Origin: Neostapfia colusana
Taxonomy: Eukaryota; Streptophyta; Magnoliopsida; Poales; Poaceae
NCBI GenBank assembly: GCA_030760725.1
Contig: JASWHV010000001.1
Span: forward strand, 22,007,928 to 22,071,927
Direction of reading: 5' to 3'
DNA length: 64,000 nt
In this document: positions 56,108 to 64,000 of the stretch, piece after piece
Layout of the letters: the number at the start of each line of letters is the position of its first letter
Numbering within the stretch: the first letter of the stretch is position 1
Notes under the pieces: model-generated
Told to the model about the DNA's origin: nothing
Seen by the model: only the letters and a program-made list of their open reading frames with translations
The model's database searches: none
Translations under genes and position numbers: made by a program

Positions 56108-58865
56108 CCGTGACCAGCAGGTGTCAGCGGAGCTCCCCGAGCAAACCGCATCGAAAAAGGTGCGTGGGATGCCGAGTTGGACGTCGCCGGTGAGCTCCCG
56201 GCCGCTGTTGCCGTCGGGAGCACTGTTCCGGTGGTTGTCAAGTTCTGGGGAGGGCACCACCGTGTTCCTCAGGCCGAGATAGGTACTGGCGGCGAGATTC
56301 AGCAAGCTCCGAGGACCGGAACCCGTCTCCGGCGAGAGCTCCGGCGAGCTTGGCGGCGGGGTCGCGCGGGTGGCCGGAGGAGGACGAAGGGGTAGGCCCC
56401 ACGCGTAAGCGGCTGGAAATAAAGGGGTGGGATTCTCTGTGGTCCGGGATCCAGTGCGGCCGCGCGGGAAGGAGTCTGTGGCCCTGTGTGGCTCGGATCC
56501 AGCGGTCGACACGTGTACGTGGACCCACCCGCAGGATTTAAACATTTCTGAAATTTCCAGTTTTAGTGCAAACTTTAGAACCCCATAACTTTTGCTAGGA
56601 AGCTCCAAATTTAGTGATTCAAATTGGGTTGGATTCATCTTGCCTAGCTCTGTCAAGATATACAACCCAATTTGTATGACACCCATTAATTAATTCTGGA
56701 AAATTCTTTAAATCTTTTCAGCAAAAGAATTTTAGAGGGAGTTTGGTTCATCCAAAAATCCTCAAATTTTGCCAGAATGTTATTTAGGACATTAGTAAAC
56801 CCCTGTAAAAGTTTCAGACCATTTGGAGTTGATTTGGTCAGAGCAATTCAAATTGGAAGGTGCTGTGTTCATTTGAATACAGAAACATTTTCAGAGAATT
56901 TCCAAAACTTGGAAATTCAATTCTGGGCAATTCTTAACCCCAAAAATGTTAGGAAAATTCAGGCAAACTCTACGAGCTATAATTGAAATTGTAGTTCATT
57001 AAGTTGAGCATGAACAGGGGTATTACCTCAGAATAAAATTCTTCCTTGCTGATTTGCCAAGAGAATTATTCTGAGCAAACCATTCCATGAAAAGTGCTAA
57101 GGTTTAGTCCAGAGAGTTTTCTTGTGACAAGGAACTCACACAAAAATTCTCCGCTCCATTGGACCTCTGGATCACCCCTGTCCTGTTTAACCACTTGAAG
57201 GGTTAATATGGAAAAGGGGGAAAACCACTTAGCATTGAACCAGGGGATTAAGTCTAAGCCAAACCACCAACACCCAGTTCATCTTTAAATTCTTAAACAA
57301 AGTTCCAGGTGTTAGAGGCTGGTTATTAGAACTAATAGTAGAAGTCTTACTCTAAAACTCACATTTGCATCTAAATTAACATGTAGTATTTCATTAACGT
57401 GTAGCCGTTGAAGAAGAGACTCCGGAAGTGCTGGACTTCCTTCTTCCGGACGAAGACTTAACCCCTGACCAGCAGCAACAAGGCAAGCCCCGGTTTGCAT
57501 TAACCCTTTTTATAAGTCTTACTTTGTTTACATGTGTCATATGAAGTATGTATGTGCATTAGGTATAGGATGAATGAAACCCCACTTGCATAACCAAAGG
57601 TTCCTAAAAGAGTGAGGGTAGTGTCAAGGACCTCGAGTAGACAGGCCATGCTTAATGAGTCATAGGACTTCGGTACAAGTCGAGTAGTTGGAATCTACTC
57701 GCGAGATAGGCATTGGGACACACGGGTTCGGTTGAGTGATGTGAGATCACTTTAGTAATGAAAATGAGACTAGGCAGGGGCTAGGGCGCAGCAAGAGGAA
57801 GTCTTGTGTGCGCAGCCCTGTCCATGTCTATTGAGGACCGATCCGTGTGCGGCCCTGCTGAACAAGTATTGAACGTACCGAAGGCATATCGGATATATGG
57901 GCCCCGATAAACCGATGTAGCCTAAACCTTCGGGCGTCGAGGCATAGCACACCGATTTATAGGTGTAGGTTGAGGGCAGCAAGGTGGAAATCTGCCAACG
58001 GGCATAGAGAGATGCTCCGTGTGGGGAACCTCCTGCTCGTTTCGGTGCGACCGGTTCGACGTTTGGGCTGTTGGGTGAAAGGTTGTCCCGTACGACATCG
58101 AGTGAGCGTGCTGTGCAGCTCCACGGGTGGGCGTACGTGAAGTGCTCTTTGGGTTTTCCCTGCAGGTGTATATTGAGTCGATTCACCGTCCCTCGCGGTG
58201 ACGAGTACCGCTTGTTCACTGTGTCGTAACGTAGACTAATGGATGAAATATGTTGATTCAATGATGCTGATTGATATAATTGTATTGCTACATGTGTGCC
58301 ACCAAATATTGCTTACTAAATTTCAGCTTTATGAACTGTTAACCTGTTGCTAAAAGATGAACTAAGGATGAACTTGTAGGCGTGTCCATTTGCTGCAACA
58401 TTGCTATCCTATGTCATGGTACCCCTCATGTAGAGTTGCATGCTTAGGTGAGTCGGTTAAGCCTTGCTGAGCCTTCGTGCTCACGGTTGCTGCTTAAGTG
58501 TTTTTCAGGTGAGGAGCCACCCACGGACTCGGAGTACGAGTCCACCGGCGAGGGTTACCCTCCGTCGGGGACCACGGCTGAGTGGGAGCCATACACGCCG
58601 CGCTGAGCTGAGACGTGCAGCTAGTGTGGGTTGCCCTAGGGCTGGGCAACCGACTTTTGCTAGATAGGCGGGCGTGAGTTGTATAAAAGAAACTTCCGCT
58701 GTGTAATAAAAGACCCTAGTTTGTAACTGAGAAGTGTACTATTTTGTACATTCGTTTTGTCTTTCCCATGTAATATAATGTGTTCTTATGACATGTGCTG
58801 TCGGGTGTCGTATCGCGCGGCACCACCCTCTGCGATCCTGGATGAGCGGATTCCGGTCCGCCACA
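56108..58865 (+). repeat. Element D 3' LTR, right part
   Basis: This continues the D LTR after E, matching 35231-37985 with few differences, and ends GGTCCGCCACA before TAAAG. The motif copies are at 57482-57499 and 57681-57701. The 250-codon minus frame at 55934-56686 spans the E/D junction and is not a gene. Confidence 0.94.
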
Positions 58866-58870
58866 TAAAG

Positions 58871-59336
58871 GCCGGGCGCCTAGTACAGGGTCAACCTGCG
58901 CTGGCTTGGGGGCCGCGGTGGCCGTCTCGGCAGGAAGAGACGACGCCGCCGCGGAGTCTTGGCACACCGGAACAGGAGAAGTTCGCGCTGGCCTGGGGGC
59001 CGCGGCAGTTGCCCCTGGCTCCGAGCGCAACGGCACAGACTCCCCGGAAGTCGGGGATGGCCGGGAAGCACGGACACTCCAGCGGGCTCTGAACCCCGAC
59101 TTCCGAGCCGAGGTAGGACTCCCAGAGCCCGCTACCGTCACTGACGGCCGCTCCGCAGTCGCTTGAACTGGCGGAACGGAGGGCGCCCCAGAAGCTTCCC
59201 TCAACGCATCAGCCCGAGGCCTCTTCAAGTCGCCACCGGAGGGAGTGCCAGGCACCCCAGATTCCCGACTTGGCACAGACGCCACCGCTGGAGGAGATCG
59301 AGCGCGCTTCTTCTCTGGTGGCGGGTTGGAGGCCAT
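58871..59336 (-). pseudogene. Element A antisense ORF, N-terminal part
   Basis: From the ATG at 59334-59336 (MASNPPPEKKRARSP) the minus strand is open through 58871, where element D cuts it. The 155 residues are Pro/Ala/Ser/Arg-rich and low in complexity, with a short basic KKRAR patch that could be a nuclear signal. Removing D and one TAAAG copy does not leave this frame open for long; the next coding-like segment (33981-33650) is in another frame, so an extra indel or an intron is implied. It is oriented opposite to gag and close to the 3' LTR, as in Tat elements with antisense ORFs. Confidence 0.55.
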
Positions 59337-59826
59337 GGCAAGGGAGAACTCAAGGGCAAGAGAGCAAAAGCACAAGAGTCCGAGAAGAAACGCAGAGAAG
59401 TGTGAAGGGAAGCCGCAATGTGGGTAAGATCCCCTCTAAAAACTTCCCGGGTGCAATTCCAAGCGATTCGGAACTCTTCGGATACACTGCATCGGCAACC
59501 GCTTCGGCTCCTAAACCGAGTGCCGATGACAGGTGGACCCAAGCCGCCCAACTGAAGCGGTGGGTCAAGGAGTCAGTCTCTTGAGAAGATGAGCCGGCAA
59601 GGCACTTCGGCGGTTCCCAAAGAAAGCGCTGCGACGTGCAGAAGTGGCAGTCTTGGGAACCGCCGCAGTAAAAGCAACCATCAAGTGAGCGCATGCTCCG
59701 ACGATCCCGCGGCCGTTCGTGCTCCGGCAGCAGTCAATTCGGGACTTAGAGAAAGTGCGCGGATCGGAAGAGACGGAGGTCCCACCTCGGGCTCGCTATC
59801 TCCCCCGAGATGGGCCCGGGGGCCAC
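59337..59826 (+). other. Element A 3' interior with polypurine tract
   Basis: No supported ORF. The last bases, GGGCCCGGGGGCCAC (about 59812-59826), form the PPT, preceded by a small hairpin ATCTC-CCCC-GAGAT at 59799-59812. Directly afterwards comes the 3' LTR. Confidence 0.75.
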
Positions 59827-60920
59827 TGTCGGTACCTGAGATATGGGGTACCCCCGCGCACAGGAGAAAATGCCTAAGGAACTCGCCCTTCTCCGCAGGG
59901 AGAGCTCCAAAGGCGCCACGCGTCCGGCGGGGCCGGACCTCCCTCTTCTCAGAGGAGAGCTCCGGGCCCGCCTCTGGCATACAGAAGCTGGACCTCCCCC
60001 TCCGCGGGAGAGAGGTCCGAAGGCGCCACGCGTCCAGGGGGCCGGGCCTCCCACTCCTCAGAGGAGAGCTCCGGGCCCGCCACGTGGCCGACAGAAGCCA
60101 AGCCACCCCCTCCACGGGGAAAGGTCCGGAGGCTCCACGTGCCCCATGGACCGGGCCCTCCTCTCCTCTGAGAAGGGCTCCGGGCCTGCCACGTGGCAGC
60201 AGAACGGCGCTGCCTGCCCCCGAGAGATAGGCAGCGGGCGTAAAGACGCCCCATACCTTGCCCGTACAAGGTATTCAAGGCCCGCGTCTTCCCAAGACGC
60301 GGAGACGCGGAGCACGCCTCTGTCAGGTGCCGTTGCGCCCAGTCGCATCACAGACTGGCGCGCGGTGTCAGAACCTGCCAGCCAATAAACACCGCGACAA
60401 GACATCCCATGCCTCCTGCGCCGTCATCAACCACTACGACTAGCATGCGGCATGGGCAGGACGGCAAGATGAAGACTCAGAAGCCTTCGACCAGAGACAA
60501 CTACCGGCATAACTGCAGATACGGTAGATAATAGACAATCTTCCCGGGACCACCTGTCGGGTCCCGGCTCCCCTTGTAAGCCGCCCGAGTCTTGGACTAT
60601 AAAAGGCTCGGGTAGGCGACGATAGCAAGGGTTCGCACTTTTCAACTCATACGCTAGCCATAGACTCCCAAGCTGTAACTCACCCCCAAGCTCAGGACTC
60701 CGGCCCTGAGCAGCAAGCAATACAGCGAGCTCCATAGCTCGCCATGGACGTAGGGTTTTACGCTCCAGCGGCCTGAACCACGTAAAACTCACCGCGTCAA
60801 GCTCTTACTAACTCGTCCATCTGTGCAAGCTCTCCGCAAGGGACTAGCCCCACCGAAAAAAGAACCTCCGCGGGCTGCCCAGTGCAGGCCCGGGGGAAGT
60901 GTCGACCGAACACTTCGACA
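59827..60920 (+). repeat. Element A 3' LTR
   Basis: This 1094-bp copy of 844-1939 has the same 55-bp array and TATA box. It is followed by GCCGC, the right target duplication (GCTGC on the left). Confidence 0.93.
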
Positions 60921-60925
60921 GCCGC

Positions 60926-63227
60926 GAAGGTAACGAGTTCTGGAGCAGTTTTTACGCGTAAAGATACCGGGACGCAACAGAAACCAATCTAAATTCCACG
61001 ATGTTACCAAAGATAAGACGTTAGGATCCAACAAAGATCTGAATAAGACTCTTTTTCGGGATCCAATCAGATTAGGACTCTTCTCTTCCCGATTATAAAT
61101 AGAACCCAAAACCTCTGGCCGAAACCACAAACTTCTCTTTCAACTCCTGAGCCGACGACTTAGAGCCCTAGCCCTAACTCGCCGAGCAAAACATCGCCGA
61201 AGCGGAACAAGGGAGATCATCGGAGAAGAACCAAGCGGTCTGAGGAGGACCACGAAGTCAAGAAGAGCGTGAGGTAGGACCTCAATACCACCTTACGACA
61301 TCATTGTGTTCATCCCTTTGCATTTGTCCTTCAATTCCTTTCGAACAGAAGCCTTCTCATGGGCAGATCACTCGATGATCAGTTTGATCTAAAGGCAAGA
61401 TCATCGCCACGTCCACCTTTCATCCGAACACCTCTGCCCATGCAAGCCATGCAAGAGCACACCAATCTAATAAAAATCATAGGATAGCATGCATGTGCAT
61501 CAGCGGATCTAGTTCAAGGTTTGCGCATGATATTTATTGCTGTGAATCTTGTATGCACGTAAATCCTACATAGCAGGACAAGCTCAGGGAGCTGTCTACG
61601 ACGAGCTGCAGCAACAAGGTTTTGAGAATCAAGAACAACCGGAACTGCAAGAACAAGGCAAGTGCTCCTTGACCATATTGATCCTATGTTTTGGGTAAAA
61701 CTGTTTTGTTTTGCGAAAAGGTGTGCGTACTGAGTCAAACATGATGGGAAGCCCTTTTATAGGAGTTTACTAGTTTTGATTAAACCACCCTTGTCGCCTG
61801 GAAAGTTTATGAGTCGGGTATGGTTTTTTCTTTATGCTTCGCTGAGTCTATGGGATTGGGAAGCGAGATAGATGTGTCTAGCTAACTGCACTTGTACTGA
61901 TAATAAGTAACTGATGAGGTTAATGAATATGGATAGGAGGGAGATCTAGGCAAGCCTGGGTTTGTGAATGAGGTAGCATGAGATGGTGGTTTTACTTGCC
62001 GTAGATCTAAGGACTGGTTCATGCATGCACATGCCAAGATAACAGTGTCACCACGAGGCCAAGTATGGGTGCGGCTTAGCTGAGTTATTAGGTAAGTTGC
62101 TAGAGTGTTATGGATTGTGGAAGGTGCGGGAAATGGGAGTCGAGTGAGGACTGCCCTGGGAACTGCATGGCACAAGAGGGGGCCCGTGGGTGGGAGAATT
62201 GGAGATTCTAGCCTGCCGGTGAAACCTTAGTGAGTCCATACATCTAGTAACCCCTTTGTAAAGGCTATTTTGTGATCTCTTGACCATACACCGACGGATG
62301 TGTACTGGTATAATGGAGGTTCTGCAGTCACCGACGGGTGACAAAATCACAAACTTGTGGGTAAAGAGGTGCAAACTCTGCAGAGTTACTAAAACTATCA
62401 TGATAGCCGAGCTTACGGTCACGAGCACCTGGCTAAACTGCCATGATTAGTTGGGATGGGTTTTGGCGTGGTTTTTGGGATCGTTATTGGGATGGTTATT
62501 GGGATGTTTATTGGGAAGGTTCTTGGTTATGGTTATTGGTTTGGAACTGTTGAGTCTGGATGATGAGATGGTTGCATGAATGTTGGGACATGACATGAGA
62601 TTGGTCTCGGTGTGACACGAGGTTGTTTTACGAGGTGAGATGGTAGCGAATACGAGGAGGTATTCGTGAGTATGAATAAAGGATTGGTTAATGTTCGGAT
62701 GGAACACGGGAAGTGATGGAGGTATGTTAGTAATTAATACCTGTTGGGATTACATCTAAAGTTAAGTTGCTGTTCTATCATGGTTTTACAAATATGCTTT
62801 TCTGCAAATAAGCCTTTTATGCCTACCTTGTTTATGAGCTGCATATCATGTGTTTTTCCGCACTTGCTGAGTACATCATTGTACTCAAACTTGCATTATT
62901 ATTTCATCATCAATAGCAAGAGAAGGCTACTATGAAGACCAAGTGGAGCATTATGGCGTGTGATTTGTTTTCAACCTTGCCTGTGGAGGGAGTAGAGATC
63001 GAGCCACTTCTGATTAGTTTTTGCTTCCGCTGTATAGAAATAAGACTTCCGCTGTAAGCATGAGTCCAAGACTCATGAGACGTTGTAATAAACTCTGTTA
63101 TTCGTGGTTATATATATATATCTGAATTCAGTGTGTGGAACGTATGTGTATGTGTGATAAACATCCTTGGCACACATATGCATTAGTTCTCGGTTCCGTG
63201 GTTTACCACAGAATTGAGGGCGTCACA
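60926..63227 (+). repeat. Element F 5' LTR, right part
   Basis: This continues the F LTR after A and ends GAGGGCGTCACA. The TATA box TATAAATAG is at 61094, and a donor-like AAG|GCAAGT at 61656-61663. From 62100 to 62460 it parallels element B's LTR minus strand, including a hairpin CTATC/GATAG at 62395-62406. AATAAA occurs near 63087 and a short (TA)n run near 63107. No gene is seen; minus-strand frames at 61882-62707 are shadows. Confidence 0.75.
61094..61101 (+). promoter_or_regulatory. TATA box of element F LTR
   Basis: TATAAATA, followed by GAACCC, lies before a leader-like purine-rich stretch. Confidence 0.75.
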
Positions 63228-63230
63228 GAT

Positions 63231-63244
63231 TGGTATCAGAGCCA
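63231..63244 (+). promoter_or_regulatory. Element F primer-binding site (tRNA-Met type)
   Basis: TGGTATCAGAGCCA lies three bases inside the LTR end. Confidence 0.92.
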
Positions 63245-63629
63245 CGGATTGACAGTAGGTTACACGCCTAGATAGAAAACCTTAGAATAGAGCTACGGGT
63301 TACACCCCTAAATAGGAGTCACAAGAGTCCTAGGGTGAATAGCTTAGATTGGCCTTTAAAAGCACCTTGACATAGGAAACCATCCTTGAATAGGAGTTGT
63401 GTGGGCCCTTGTGATGATTATTTGTGAATATGTGCTCAGTGTGAGTTGTGGGACGTCTCAAAAACATTGTCCATATCTATACGTAAGAAGAAAGAGGTGT
63501 GAAATGCTTCGGTACTTGATCACATCCTCATAAGGACTAATATATATAGTCCAACTCACCTTGATGCATATAGTTGAAGGGACCTACCTAACCTTCTAAC
63601 CTTCTATTCTATTTCGTTCTCTCTCACAG
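63245..63629 (+). other. Element F leader
   Basis: 385 bp without an ORF. The start of the leader resembles that of B near the PBS (GTAGG...CCTAG(A/G)TAGAAA). It ends in CGTTCTCTCTCACAG, an acceptor-like sequence abutting the gag ATG. It is much shorter than the other leaders and has no room for an aORF. Confidence 0.75.
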
Positions 63630-64000
63630 ATGGTGAGAGGAAACGCCAGCCGAAGGAACGTCCAAGAGGATGACCATGAGGAAGTCTCTGCTAACCCCGG
63701 AGCTGGTGAAAATCACCTGGAACAGCTGCTGGCCATGCAAAACCAGCTTATGCAAACCATGATCCAAACTTTGGGTCAGTTGCAGGCCAACCAAAACCCC
63801 GTTCCGGCACCACTGCCACCACTACCGCCAGCTCATAACAGGTTGGGAGAGTTCATGAGGACTAGACCACCCACCTTTGCTCAAGCTAGTGACCCCATGG
63901 AGGCCGATGATTGGTTGAAATCCATGGAGAAGAAGCTCGCCATTCTTCAGTGCAACGACCGAGAGAAGGTTCTCTTTGCGTCGCACCAACTCATGGGAGC
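63630..64000 (+). CDS. gag: Element F Gag, 5' part only
   Basis: The ATG at 63630 opens a frame that runs off the window after about 123 codons. MVRGN matches the M(V/T)R starts of the other elements. A Gln-rich helix (LLAMQNQLMQTMIQTLGQL), a Pro-rich hinge and the beginning of the gag core (EADDWLKSMEKKLAIL, then REKVLFASHQLMG) follow. The core is closest to element B (EADDWLKTIESKMRII, RVLFASHQLNG), in line with the LTR similarity. No lesion is visible. Confidence 0.88.
   Translation, partial: MVRGNASRRNVQEDDHEEVSANPGAGENHLEQLLAMQNQLMQTMIQTLGQLQANQNPVPAPLPPLPPAHNRLGEFMRTRPPTFAQASDPMEADDWLKSMEKKLAILQCNDREKVLFASHQLMG

Larger units (their letters stand above)
33987..58865 (+). mobile_element. 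Element D: Tekay chromovirus, plus strand, hosting element E
   Basis: The 5' LTR is 33987-37985. The 3' LTR starts at 44408 and ends at 58865, interrupted by E. Target duplications TAAAG are perfect (33982-33986 and 58866-58870). With E and one CATGT copy removed, the 3' LTR is 4001 bp against 3999 bp for the 5' LTR. The interior reads PBS, about 1.85-kb leader, gag-pol with a deletion frameshift and two stops, then PPT. There is no extra ORF in the leader. It inserted into the antisense ORF of A. Confidence 0.96.
844..60920 (+). mobile_element. Element A: Tat-type LTR retrotransposon with gag but no pol
   Basis: Two 1.1-kb LTRs (844-1939 and 59827-60920) are flanked by GCTGC (839-843) and GCCGC (60921-60925), a 5-bp target duplication with one transition. 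With the nested B, C and D/E removed, the internal region is only about 5 kb: 1940-4072, 16564-17268, 32706-33986 and 58871-59826. It contains a full-length gag on the plus strand and remnants of an antisense coiled-coil ORF. I find no protease, reverse transcriptase or integrase motif in any of the four internal pieces. It therefore resembles gag-only, non-autonomous elements (TR-GAG type), combined with the antisense ORF known from the Tat lineage. The damaged TSD and three later insertions make it older than its guests. Confidence 0.85.
175..64000 (+). mobile_element. Element F: Tekay-like Ty3/gypsy retrotransposon, 5' part only
   Basis: The element starts at 175 (TGTGACACCCTC). Its 5' LTR ends at 63227 with GAGGGCGTCACA, which mirrors the start with one mismatch. 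It is followed by a tRNA-Met type PBS and a gag start at 63630. Element A and everything nested in it (844-60920 plus one TSD copy) interrupt the LTR. Without the insert the LTR is about 2.97 kb, as expected for Del/Tekay families. Bases 62100-62460 are clearly related to the LTR of element B read on the minus strand. The rest of gag, pol and the 3' LTR lie beyond the window. The 5' boundary is the least certain point. Confidence 0.65.

Noticed and set aside
62447..62707. Asn/Pro/Thr-rich minus-strand frame in the F LTR
   Set aside because: It is the reverse of a GGGATGGTTATT-type simple repeat, and a coding role is not supported.

Overview
The window is repeat DNA from a plant nuclear genome, almost certainly a grass and perhaps a panicoid. 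It contains long GC-rich, CG-rich LTRs and chromodomain-bearing Ty3/gypsy polyproteins of the Del/Tekay type. A Tat-type element with a gag but no pol is also present. I found no host gene, tRNA or rRNA gene, CRISPR array or prokaryotic feature. Every stretch can be assigned to one of seven LTR-retrotransposon units stacked inside each other.

The nest, from outside in: (0) bases 1-174 are the RNase H part of a Tat-type pol. (F) A Tekay-like element starts at 175 and leaves the window at 64000. Its 5' LTR (175-843 plus 60926-63227) is split by element A; its PBS is at 63231 and its gag starts at 63630. (A) A Tat-type element without pol, 844-60920, has LTRs of 1096 and 1094 bp and TSD GCTGC/GCCGC. 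It carries gag (1997-3814) and a decayed antisense coiled-coil ORF. (B) A minus-strand Tekay-like element, 4073-16558, has TSD GGGGG. (C) A minus-strand Tekay element, 17269-32700, has TSD CGCAT. (D) A plus-strand Tekay element, 33987-58865, has TSD TAAAG. B, C and D all sit inside A. (E) A plus-strand Tekay element, 45651-56102, has TSD CATGT and sits inside the 3' LTR of D. The boundaries of A to E were read from TG...CA termini, PBS and PPT positions and 5-bp target duplications.

Coding state: B has long gag-PR and pol ORFs in different frames. C has one long gag-pol frame, but with a stop at codon 37 and a His-to-Gln change in the integrase zinc finger. D has a frameshift and two stops. 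E has one stop between protease and reverse transcriptase and lacks the gag CCHC knuckle. B and C each carry an extra sense ORF (aORF) between PBS and gag, apparently of one family.

The most striking observations are these. The 5' LTR of E is replaced by a 250-bp fold-back palindrome of the LTR end, yet intact TSDs flank the element. Splice-acceptor-like sequence abuts the aORF and gag start codons, suggesting that alternative splicing selects the product. A short hairpin lies next to the polypurine tract in all five elements whose 3' end is visible. About 55-bp periodic CACGTG-centred arrays occur in two different U3 regions.
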